Assembly: GCF_027941835.1 (NCBI RefSeq)
Contig: NZ_CP116005.1
Span: 4,169,501 to 4,233,500 of the forward strand
Length of the DNA: 64,000 nucleotides
Direction of reading: 5' to 3'
From: Sphingosinicella microcystinivorans
GTDB taxonomy: Bacteria > Pseudomonadota > Alphaproteobacteria > Sphingomonadales > Sphingomonadaceae
Numbering within the stretch: the stretch's first letter is position 1; each line of letters begins with the position of its first letter. The position numbers and the translations under genes are program-made. Below are positions 56,460 through 64,000 of this stretch, in pieces. Under the pieces are notes generated by a model. That model was given only the letters and a program-made list of their open reading frames with translations. It was not told the DNA's origin and did no database searches.

Positions 56460-57731
56460 ATGGTGTCCAAGTTGGATGCGGATCTGATTGTCGTAGGCGG
56501 CGGTATCATTGGCATGACCACTGCCTACGAGGCAACGCGGCGGGGACTCGCCACCTTGCTTATCGAGGCGCGCGAGGGGGTGGGTCTCGAAACAAGCTTC
56601 GCGAACGGAGCCCTCCTGACCCCATCTTCCACCGAGCCCTGGAACGCGCCAGGCGTCCATCGCCTCCTGCTCGCCTCGCTGTTCGACCCAAGCTCCGCAA
56701 TGAAGTTGAGGCTGCATGCCATCCCTTCGTTGCTGACCTGGGGACCGCAGTTTCTCTATCACGCGAATCGTCGTCATCATGAGCGGGCTACCCGCGCTAA
56801 CTTCCTGCTTGCTCAATACTCGGTAAGCAAGACGCGGCAGGTTCGCGAGGAACTTGGTTTGCATTACCGGCATGCAAGCACCGGCACGATCAAGCTATTC
56901 CGCGATCATGCTTCGCTTCAGGCTGGAGCTGCGGCGGCACACAAGCTTGAAACATTGGGCCTCAGATTCGAAATGCTTGATCCAGCGCGGGTCGTCACCG
57001 TCGAGCCCTCGCTAGGTGCCGTGGAAAGCGACTTGGCAGGGGGGCTGCGATTCCGTGGAGACGAGACCGGGGATGCATTCGCGTTCTGCCAACGCCTGCA
57101 ACAGGAGTTCGCAAGGTTGGGTGGTCGGATAGTAACCCAGGCAAAGGTCGAGAAGATCGCGTATCAATCCGAGCGGCACGCTGTCGTGCGGACGACCGGA
57201 GGCGATTTTCAGACACGGAGCGTCGTTGTCGCAGCGGGCGGGCAGTCTAACAAAATTCTCAAAGGGCTGGGTCCGAGCCTGCCCATTCGGCCAGCGAAGG
57301 GCTATACCGCAACCTATAGTGATGTCCCCCCGGGCGGACCGGCGATCCCAGTCATCGACGACACGTTTCATTGCGTGTTCGTGCCTCTTGGCAAGGACTT
57401 GCGCATTGCTGGAACGGCCGAATTCACCGGCAACGATACGCGAATTGCAGGCGACCGAGTTGCAAATCTACGCAGGCTGCTGAAGCAACTTTTCCCGCAG
57501 CTGGCTGAAAGTCTCGCCGATACCGAGCCGCGAGCCTGGGCGGGCCTGCGGCCGATGAGCGCCGATGGAATGCCGTTCATCGGCCGCCTGGGTACCCGCA
57601 ATTTGTTCGTCAATGCGGGCCATGGCCATCTCGGCTGGACATCGGCGATGGGGTCCGCAGCGATCGTGGTGGACGCAATACTCGAGGAGCCGAGCGCCGT
57701 CGATGCATCACCGTTCCGGCCGGAGCGCTAG
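56460..57731 (+). CDS. FAD-dependent D-amino acid dehydrogenase-like oxidoreductase
   Basis: A 423-residue flavoprotein of the DAO/DadA family. The FAD-binding motif is VVGGGIIGMTTAYEATRRG (from residue 10), and the family end block GLRPMSADGMPFIG and NAGHGHLGWTSAMGSA is present. It probably oxidises a D-amino acid or related imino compound, giving an imine for the neighbouring RidA protein. GGAG lies seven bases before the ATG at 56460; the longer frame upstream overlaps ridA and is rejected. The substrate is unknown. Confidence 0.9.
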   Translation: MVSKLDADLIVVGGGIIGMTTAYEATRRGLATLLIEAREGVGLETSFANGALLTPSSTEPWNAPGVHRLLLASLFDPSSAMKLRLHAIPSLLTWGPQFLYHANRRHHERATRANFLLAQYSVSKTRQVREELGLHYRHASTGTIKLFRDHASLQAGAAAAHKLETLGLRFEMLDPARVVTVEPSLGAVESDLAGGLRFRGDETGDAFAFCQRLQQEFARLGGRIVTQAKVEKIAYQSERHAVVRTTGGDFQTRSVVVAAGGQSNKILKGLGPSLPIRPAKGYTATYSDVPPGGPAIPVIDDTFHCVFVPLGKDLRIAGTAEFTGNDTRIAGDRVANLRRLLKQLFPQLAESLADTEPRAWAGLRPMSADGMPFIGRLGTRNLFVNAGHGHLGWTSAMGSAAIVVDAILEEPSAVDASPFRPER

Positions 57732-57908
57732 ACATGGAACAGCATGAAATTTCTGCTATAGTCGCCGCGTCGCCAGCCTTTTTCTCCGGTTCCTTCCGCG
57801 ACGGGGACCGTGCGAGGCGGCTACCAGCGGCGACATCCTCTGTGTGGAGATATCGATCAATGTCCAGAGGTAGCGCAGAAACAATCGTCAACTTGGTATC
57901 CGTGTAGC

Positions 57909-60569
57909 ATGTCGAACAGCCGAAACGGCGAGCTGCGCTGGCTCATTCGCGCGAAGCTAGATCCTCCCGCGTCCGAGCTGCAGCTCGTGCAACGTACGCA
58001 GCTCTTATCGATGCTCGACCGTTGCCATGGACACCGATTCAGCATGATCGTCGCGCCGGCCGGTTTTGGCAAGACCAGCCTATTGACGCAGTGGCGGCGC
58101 CAACTGCTCGGGCGGGGAATAAAAGTCGCGTGGCTGACGCTGGACGAGGCGGACAGAAATCAGCACCAGTTCCTGTCGTACGTGATCCTCGCGCTAACGG
58201 AGGCGGGAGTGGCACTCAGCCCTCTCCGCCCAATAACGACCCAAGGGCTGACTGAAAGCGAGCTGAAGCCAAGCATTCACGCGATAATGGATGCCGTCCG
58301 CAATCATTTAGCCCCAGTCGTACTGATCCTGGATGATTATCACCGTGCGCAGTCGCCGCCGGTCAATCAGCTTTTGTGCGACCTGATCGCCGGCGCGCCC
58401 AGCAATTTCTCGATCGTGATGAACAGCCGCGCGAAGCCGCTCATAAATCTTCCGCAGCTGATTGCGACGGGACATGCGATCGAGATCGACGCCGACGCGC
58501 TCCGCTTCTCACCGGACGAAACCCGAGAGGCCTTCAACCGTCCGATCAGTGACGAACGCCTGTCGCGGCTCCATGAACGCACCGCCGGATGGCCGGTCGT
58601 CGTTCAGCTCACCCGCGTGCTCATCGGGGACAATGACAGCGAGTGCCTGGCACTTGATTCCTTTACAGGCAGCAGCGGTCACATCGCAGCTTATCTGACC
58701 GAGCAGGTGCTCGCCGCCCTTCCCCCCGATCTGCACAACTTCCTGATCCACACGTCGATCCTGGAACGGTTCAACGCCGAACTCGCCAATGTCGTGACCA
58801 AGCGCCGGGACGCGCTTGACGTGATGCAACGCCTTGAACCGCTCAACGCACTGGTCGCTCCGGTCTCCGAGGCGCATGGCTGGTACCGCTACCACCAGCT
58901 GCTTGCCGAATGCCTGCAAGATCATCTGCGACGTCGCTTTCCGGATGAGGTGCGGGGGTTGCACAGCCGCGCGTCGGCTTGGTTCGCGGAGCAAGACAAT
59001 GTCATCGAAGCCGTGCGGCATGCACGCGCAGCTGGGGACTATGATCGATGCGCTGTGCTGATCGAGGAGGCGGGCGGTTGGGAACTGATCCTGTTCGGCG
59101 GCATCGGTTATCTTCGAAACCTGCTGCACAATATACCTGCGAACCTGCTCGGCCGTTACCCGCGGCTCCAGACCGCCCGCGCCTATCTCAGCATTAAGGA
59201 TGGACATCTTCGAGAGGCACGAGCGCTGGCCGACGCCGCCCGGGCATGGCATGACCAGGATCCGACGAAAGCAGGGTTGGCGCGAGATCTCCTCAACGTG
59301 GGCGCCTTACTTGACGTCTATGAGGACCTGCCAATCGGACCGCGCGACCTGGAAGCCGTCGAGGCGCGCCTCGCGTCGGTGGCGCCGAGCGACGCCATCA
59401 CCATCGCAATCCTGACCAGTCAGCGCCTGCTCTTTCTGATCGCTCTTGGTCGCCTCACCGAAGCGGAAGATTGCGTGCAGACGATGATGCGTGCGATGCG
59501 GCAAGGGCGCACCGTATTGGGTCTCAATTATTGTTTCCTCCATGCCGGCTTAATCGCCATGTACCAGGGACGTTTCGAGGCTGCCGATGCGCATGTCGCG
59601 ATCGCCCGCCGGATGGCCGAAGACAATTCCGGCGCGGATTCCGGACTCCGGTTCCACGCAGATCTTCTCTGCGGCGTTTTGCGCCACTGGCAGGGCCGGC
59701 TGGTTGGCGAGGAACGCGATAAATTCCTGACGGCAGCCAAACATGTCGAAAATTATGACGGGTGGCTCGAGCTCTATGGAAACGGGCTCGACGTCGAGGC
59801 GGATTTACAGCCCGAAGCCGCTCTCGCGCGCGCCGAACGCATAATCGAGGGCCGCGGCTTAAAGCGACTGGAACTGCTGGTCTTGTCGCATCGCCTGCGC
59901 AACGCAGTGCGGGAGGGTCGCACGTCGGAGATGGATGGCTTGATTCAGCGGCTGCGGCAGCGGCTGCCGGATCGGGTCTGGGTCGACGACCCGTTCCTGT
60001 GGCGCCCCTTTGTCGAAAGCCGATTGGCTTTGGCGAATGCGCTTTCCGTACGCGATCGCGGTTTGGCGTTGCGCCTCCTTGAAGACGCTGAGGCATGCTG
60101 CGCCTCCGTGGGTGCCGTGATATTCCGGATCGAGGTGCTCGTCCTGCGCGCTTATCTGAACGACCTGGCTGGTGACCGTACCCGGGCGCAGACGACATTG
60201 CTCGATGCGTTGAACCGGGCCGCGCCGGAGCGGATATCGCGTCCCTTCGAACGCGGGATCATGCCCCTCCTTCGATCCCTGGCACGACAAGAGCAGGATG
60301 GGCCGATCGAAAGCCTCACCCTCAACTTCATGAAAGAACTCGTGAAGCATCACCCGATATCGGGCGGAACGCAGGACATCATTCTGAGCCGTCGCGAACA
60401 GGAGGTCCTAGGGGAACTGGCGGCAGGGCGAACCAATAAGGAAATCGCGCGCGTGCTGGATGTGACCGAGCATACGGTGAAGTTTCACCTCAAGAACATT
60501 TTCACGAAGCTTCAGGTCGATCGGCGCACGCAGGCGATCGCCAAGGCCCGCGATTTGAAATTCCTGTAG
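57909..60569 (+). CDS. MalT-type LuxR family transcriptional activator
   Basis: An 886-residue STAND-type regulator. Walker A is APAGFGKTS (residues 49-57), LVLILDDYH-like LILDDYHRA gives Walker B near residue 140, a long helical repeat region follows, and the C-terminal LuxR HTH is complete ([20 protein letters not shown], then [14 protein letters not shown]). It should activate the receptor and racemase genes downstream after binding a small inducer. The ATG at 57909 fits the usual N-terminus. The 177-bp gap before it contains TGCTATAGT, a possible -10 element. Confidence 0.9.
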   Translation: MSNSRNGELRWLIRAKLDPPASELQLVQRTQLLSMLDRCHGHRFSMIVAPAGFGKTSLLTQWRRQLLGRGIKVAWLTLDEADRNQHQFLSYVILALTEAGVALSPLRPITTQGLTESELKPSIHAIMDAVRNHLAPVVLILDDYHRAQSPPVNQLLCDLIAGAPSNFSIVMNSRAKPLINLPQLIATGHAIEIDADALRFSPDETREAFNRPISDERLSRLHERTAGWPVVVQLTRVLIGDNDSECLALDSFTGSSGHIAAYLTEQVLAALPPDLHNFLIHTSILERFNAELANVVTKRRDALDVMQRLEPLNALVAPVSEAHGWYRYHQLLAECLQDHLRRRFPDEVRGLHSRASAWFAEQDNVIEAVRHARAAGDYDRCAVLIEEAGGWELILFGGIGYLRNLLHNIPANLLGRYPRLQTARAYLSIKDGHLREARALADAARAWHDQDPTKAGLARDLLNVGALLDVYEDLPIGPRDLEAVEARLASVAPSDAITIAILTSQRLLFLIALGRLTEAEDCVQTMMRAMRQGRTVLGLNYCFLHAGLIAMYQGRFEAADAHVAIARRMAEDNSGADSGLRFHADLLCGVLRHWQGRLVGEERDKFLTAAKHVENYDGWLELYGNGLDVEADLQPEAALARAERIIEGRGLKRLELLVLSHRLRNAVREGRTSEMDGLIQRLRQRLPDRVWVDDPFLWRPFVESRLALANALSVRDRGLALRLLEDAEACCASVGAVIFRIEVLVLRAYLNDLAGDRTRAQTTLLDALNRAAPERISRPFERGIMPLLRSLARQEQDGPIESLTLNFMKELVKHHPISGGTQDIILSRREQEVLGELAAGRTNKEIARVLDVTEHTVKFHLKNIFTKLQVDRRTQAIAKARDLKFL

Positions 60570-60586
60570 ATTCCTCAGCTTTCCCC

Positions 60587-60602
60587 CTACCCGGACGGGT
60601 AG
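60587..60602. promoter_or_regulatory. palindrome CTACCCG-GA-CGGGTAG
   Basis: A perfect 16-bp inverted repeat 17 bp after the LuxR stop and 150 bp before the receptor gene. The 2-nt centre is too short for a good RNA hairpin, so an operator for the LuxR-type activator is more likely. Confidence 0.45.
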
Positions 60603-60752
60603 GTTTCTGTCAGCCTGGGCACCGAACCTAGCCAGATTTTCTTCTCATCTATTCTCCGTTGAGCTTGTCGCCACGCCTCTGGTGGGGGAACAGATTAGCG
60701 ATCTGCACTAACAGGCTTGGCCAACAATGCCAGGCGCAGCACAGGGGGGAAC

Positions 60753-63023
60753 ATGACCAAGCGATCGAAAACCTATGTCGTCAGCGCAGCCGCATTGACG
60801 GCCGCATTCCTGAGCAGCGCGACACCCGCGCTCGCCCAAACGGAAGCAACGACCGCTGCTGAGGCGGACCCTGCGGCAGCAGAGGAAACCGGTATCGAGG
60901 AGATCTTGGTTACCGCACGTTTTCGCAACGAGAGCCTGCAAAAGGTGCCTGTGTCCGTCACGGCCTTTTCAGAAAAAATGCTTGAGGACGCGCAAGTGAA
61001 CGACGTCGCCGATTTCATCGGCATGACGCCAAACTTGTCGATCAACAAAACGCAAAGCTCCGGCGTCTCATTCCTCACCATCCGCGGCATTTCGCAGGTG
61101 CGCAACGGCGAGAGCCCGGTGGCGACCGTCGTCGATGGCGTCCAGCAGGTGACGTCGCGTCAGTTCACTCAGGATCTGTTCGATATTGAACGGATCGAAG
61201 TTCTGCGCGGACCGCAGGGCGCGCTCTACGGCCGCAACGCCATCGGCGGAGCGATCGTGATCACCACCAAGCAGCCGACGAACGAGTTCGAGGGCAATGC
61301 GCGCGTCAGCGCCGGCCGCGGCGACGATTATCGCCTGCAAGGCTCGATGAGCGGGCCGATTATCGACGACAAATTGCTGTTCAACCTTGCGGGAAGCTAC
61401 CGGAATTTCGGTGGGCTTCTGAAAAACGTCTATCTCAACAAGATGGCCGATGGATCGGAGGAGCTGACGGTTCGCGGCCGCCTCCGCGCTTTCCTTACCG
61501 ACCGGCTGACGGCAGACCTGCGGGCGAACATCAGCACCGTGGAATCGGGCGCCGGCAACTTCCAATTCCAGGGCGCCAATTACGATCCGGCCCGGCCCTG
61601 TTTCCTGGATCCCACCAATCCGTTCGGTGGCCCTGCCCCGGATGCCGACTTCGTGCAGCGAGATCTATGCGCGACCAACCTGGGCCACGGAACGCGCGAC
61701 ATCACGGAAGTCTCGTTCAAGCTCGATTATGACGCGGATGCCTTCACGATCACGAACATCCTGTCGTGGAACAAGATCGTCGAGTATCTGGGGAGCGATC
61801 AGTTCCCATATACCGCGTCGGTCGATGTGTTCGGCACGGATGGCACACAGACGCAATATGAAAATCTGAAGGCCTGGTCGAACGAGATCCGAATTGCCTC
61901 GCCGGCAACGCAATCCTTCCGCTGGATGTTCGGCGCTTATTATCTCGACACGAGCCGCTACATCTCGACCACCACGGGCGACGACAATCTTCAGGGCATC
62001 CTGAAAGTCAAACGGCAGCCATTCTTCAACGATCCGCGCAATCCCACCCTATCCTTCCTCGCGGACGACAATGGCAACAAAGCCTGGGCGTTATTCGGCA
62101 ACCTGGCCTATGACATCACCGACGGGTTGGAAGCATCAGTCGCGCTCCGCTATGACGAGGATAGGCGGACCCAGTTCGTAGTCCCGTTGAGCACCGGTCC
62201 CCTTCCGACGGGCTGCACGACCACCGCGACGGAAAATTGCGACCGCACGGAGACTTTCAGCAAGCTTCAGCCGAAGGTCACGTTGAAATATCAGGTCAAT
62301 GACGATGTCAGCATCTTCGGATCCTGGGGCATCGGCTTCCGCAGCGGTCAGTTCAACCAGGCCGGCGTCGCCGCGGCGGCGGGGCTGCCGGGCGTGTTCG
62401 ACGTGGTGAGGCAGGAAGAGGCGTCTACCTTTGATCTGGGCTTCAAGAGCCAATGGCTCAACCGTCGTCTCCGCATCAACGGCTCGATCTTCACGACCGA
62501 AGACAAGAATCCGTTCTACTTCGTCTTCGTCGGAAGCGTCGGAGCGCAGGTGCTTGTCAACATCGACAAGGTCCGGCTGTATGGCGGTGAAATCGAAGCT
62601 GTCGCCAACCTCGCGCAGGGCTTGGATGTCTATGCGAACATTGGCTACACCCACAGCGAGATCAAGGAATTCGATTTCAGCCCGGCAACGATCGGCAATT
62701 GGGCGCCTTATATTCCCCGCGTGACCTGGGCGGCCGGCGTTCAATATCGCACGCCGATCACCGAAGGCCTTCGCCTGTTCACGCGCGCCGATATCGAGCA
62801 TCATGGCAAGCAATATTGGGACCCGGACAATTCGACGGCCCGCTCCGGCTATGAGTTGGTCAATGCGAGGCTCGGCCTGGAGGACGCGGGGGACGTCTGG
62901 TCGCTCACCGCATCCGTCAGCAATTTGTTCGACAAGGCCTATAATTCGGAATGGGTGTTTGGCGGCTTCGGACACCCGGCGCAGCCACGGACTTGGAGTG
63001 TCGAACTGAAGTACAATTTCTAA
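60753..63023 (+). CDS. TonB-dependent receptor
   Basis: A 756-residue outer-membrane receptor without an STN domain. Signal peptide residues 1-29 (ending ALAQ), TonB box EEILVTARF near residue 48, plug with SFLTIRGISQ and RIEVLRGPQGALYGRNAIGG, barrel ending in the terminal Phe of VELKYNF. It is the type found in many copies in sphingomonads, usually with a catabolic cluster. GGGGGGAAC precedes the ATG. It follows the LuxR regulator and precedes the racemase, so it probably imports the substrate of this pathway. Confidence 0.9.
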   Translation: MTKRSKTYVVSAAALTAAFLSSATPALAQTEATTAAEADPAAAEETGIEEILVTARFRNESLQKVPVSVTAFSEKMLEDAQVNDVADFIGMTPNLSINKTQSSGVSFLTIRGISQVRNGESPVATVVDGVQQVTSRQFTQDLFDIERIEVLRGPQGALYGRNAIGGAIVITTKQPTNEFEGNARVSAGRGDDYRLQGSMSGPIIDDKLLFNLAGSYRNFGGLLKNVYLNKMADGSEELTVRGRLRAFLTDRLTADLRANISTVESGAGNFQFQGANYDPARPCFLDPTNPFGGPAPDADFVQRDLCATNLGHGTRDITEVSFKLDYDADAFTITNILSWNKIVEYLGSDQFPYTASVDVFGTDGTQTQYENLKAWSNEIRIASPATQSFRWMFGAYYLDTSRYISTTTGDDNLQGILKVKRQPFFNDPRNPTLSFLADDNGNKAWALFGNLAYDITDGLEASVALRYDEDRRTQFVVPLSTGPLPTGCTTTATENCDRTETFSKLQPKVTLKYQVNDDVSIFGSWGIGFRSGQFNQAGVAAAAGLPGVFDVVRQEEASTFDLGFKSQWLNRRLRINGSIFTTEDKNPFYFVFVGSVGAQVLVNIDKVRLYGGEIEAVANLAQGLDVYANIGYTHSEIKEFDFSPATIGNWAPYIPRVTWAAGVQYRTPITEGLRLFTRADIEHHGKQYWDPDNSTARSGYELVNARLGLEDAGDVWSLTASVSNLFDKAYNSEWVFGGFGHPAQPRTWSVELKYNF

Positions 63024-63032
63024 GAAAAAACA

Positions 63033-63067
63033 GGGGCAGGCGGTCGACCCGCCTGCCCCACATTTTT
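63033..63067 (+). terminator. terminator or attenuator between receptor and racemase
   Basis: An 11-bp stem (GGGGCAGGCGG/CCGCCTGCCCC) with a 5-nt loop is followed by ACATTTTT; AAAAAA before it would make it work in both directions. The racemase start follows 18 bp later, so it may only reduce racemase expression. Confidence 0.8.
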
Positions 63068-63084
63068 ACTTCAGGAGAAGATCC

Positions 63085-63885
63085 ATGGCCAATTCGCCGC
63101 CCCCCGTTCGGATCCTTTGGGTCAATCCTATCGGCTCTCCGGATTATGATCAGCCAATGGGCGAGTTCATGCGCGGCATCAAGAATGCCGACACGCAGAT
63201 CAACGTCGTCTCCTTCCGCGCTGGCGGTCCCCAGCATCTCGAATTTCGCACCTACGAAGCGCTCGTCATCGGCGACATCATTCGCGCCGCGCGCGATGCC
63301 GCGACAAGCGGAATGGACGCGATGGTCATTGGCTGCTTCTATGATCCCGGCATCGAAGCTGCGCGGGAGATATCCGGATCGACAGTCGTCGTAGGACCCT
63401 GCCAGGCCGCAGTGCAAATCGCCGGAAACCTCGCCAATCGCTTCTCGGTCATTGTCGGACAGAATAAATGGATCCAGCAGATGACGGAGCGGGTCCACAC
63501 TTATGGATACGGCGATCGGCTCGCTTCGATGCAACCCATCAATATCGCCGTCCCGGACCTGCAAGCGGATTGCGAATTCACAGCGCGCCAGATTATCGAA
63601 GCTGGCCGGCGTGCCATCGATGAGGACGGCGCCGAAGCTCTCATTCTGGGCTGCACCTGCACCTTTGGTCTGTTCGAGGCAGTGCAGAAGGAGCTGAAAG
63701 TGCCGATCATTGACCCGATCAACGCAGCGCTCAAGATGGCCGAGGCTCTGGGCGGCATGAAGCGTCAGTTCGACTGGGCGCCGAGCCGGGTCGGAAGCTG
63801 CCTCCCGCCTCCCGAAGCGGAAATAGAAAGCTGGGGCTTGCTGCCCGCCGGTGCCGGCATCGGCAATCGCTACCAGGTCGTCTGA
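63085..63885 (+). CDS. Asp/Glu/hydantoin racemase family protein
   Basis: A 266-residue racemase-type enzyme (PF01177). The two catalytic cysteines are C84 in VIGCFYDPG and C190 in LILGCTCTFG; the length is normal. The family interconverts D and L forms of aspartate, glutamate, hydantoins or allantoin. AGGAGAAGATCC precedes the ATG. With the hydrolase, RidA and DadA-like genes upstream it suggests a pathway for a D-configured nitrogen compound. No gene is visible in the remaining 115 bp of the window. Confidence 0.9.
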   Translation: MANSPPPVRILWVNPIGSPDYDQPMGEFMRGIKNADTQINVVSFRAGGPQHLEFRTYEALVIGDIIRAARDAATSGMDAMVIGCFYDPGIEAAREISGSTVVVGPCQAAVQIAGNLANRFSVIVGQNKWIQQMTERVHTYGYGDRLASMQPINIAVPDLQADCEFTARQIIEAGRRAIDEDGAEALILGCTCTFGLFEAVQKELKVPIIDPINAALKMAEALGGMKRQFDWAPSRVGSCLPPPEAEIESWGLLPAGAGIGNRYQVV

Positions 63886-64000
63886 GAGGAAAGCGGCGAC
63901 CGGAGAGCATCGCCATCGCTGATGAGCAATTGCTCTCGAGACATCCCGTCTGAAGGGGTACCGCTGCATCGCCCGGCGGGGAGAAAGCGATCGTTGCTCA

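Noticed and set aside
60587-60602. CTACCCG/CGGGTAG as terminator of the LuxR gene
   Set aside because: The 2-nt centre cannot form a proper loop and only TTT follows; an operator is more likely.

Overview
The window joins two kinds of DNA. Positions 1 to about 46.7 kb are most of the conserved part of an integrative and conjugative element (ICE) of the ICEclc/PFGI-1/PAPI-1 type carried by beta- and gammaproteobacteria. From about 47.8 kb to the end the genes look like those of a sphingomonad or other alphaproteobacterium: TonB receptors, FecI/FecR and an Atxe2-type isopeptidase. No integrase, tRNA-type attachment site or chromosomal housekeeping gene is visible, so I cannot say whether the right part is ICE cargo or the chromosome next to the ICE.

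The ICE is read almost entirely on the minus strand, so its gene order runs from right to left. At 40.9-46.7 kb lies the regulatory and partition block: a BisR-like gene, alpA, parA, shi, parB, a DUF2857 gene (BisC-like) and an STY4528 gene (BisD-like). Next, at 38.7-40.5 kb, is the TIGR03761-inrR-ssb operon, followed by topB (topoisomerase III). From 20.4 to 35.4 kb comes a long array of about 19 genes that are mostly single and mostly uncharacterised: DUF3085, XF1762, DUF3577, DUF932 and DUF3275 proteins, a DNA methyltransferase and an SNF2-type helicase, plus many unknowns. After a strong terminator at 20.36 kb comes the transfer operon from pilL (20.25 kb) to the traG-like gene (50). It holds the type IV secretion machine: PilL, a lytic transglycosylase, the TraD coupling ATPase, pilin-like and membrane proteins, the TraC ATPase, a DsbA-like protein, and a radC gene inserted in its middle.

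Two RNA-level patterns stand out in the ICE. Five genes (radC, the DUF3577 gene and three unknowns) carry, 104-152 nt before their start codon, the same three-hairpin motif with compensating base changes. It is probably the radC RNA motif. In addition most genes of the 22-36 kb array have their own leader hairpin, often preceded by CCACC, just upstream of the Shine-Dalgarno sequence. A palindrome TCCCC-N-GGGGA occurs twice in the presumed PinR promoter and once before topB.

The right part holds two modules. The first (47.7-53.3 kb, minus) is sigma factor-FecR-TonB receptor-lasso peptide isopeptidase, in the order known from alphaproteobacterial lasso peptide clusters, but without biosynthesis genes and with the isopeptidase cut off before its catalytic domain. 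The second (54.2-63.9 kb) is a TetR repressor divergent, across a 26-bp palindrome, from a serine hydrolase-RidA-DadA-like oxidoreductase operon, followed by a MalT-type LuxR regulator, a TonB receptor and an Asp/Glu/hydantoin-type racemase. Together these suggest uptake and breakdown of a D-amino-acid-containing or related nitrogen compound. A remnant of a heavy-metal P-type ATPase lies between the modules.
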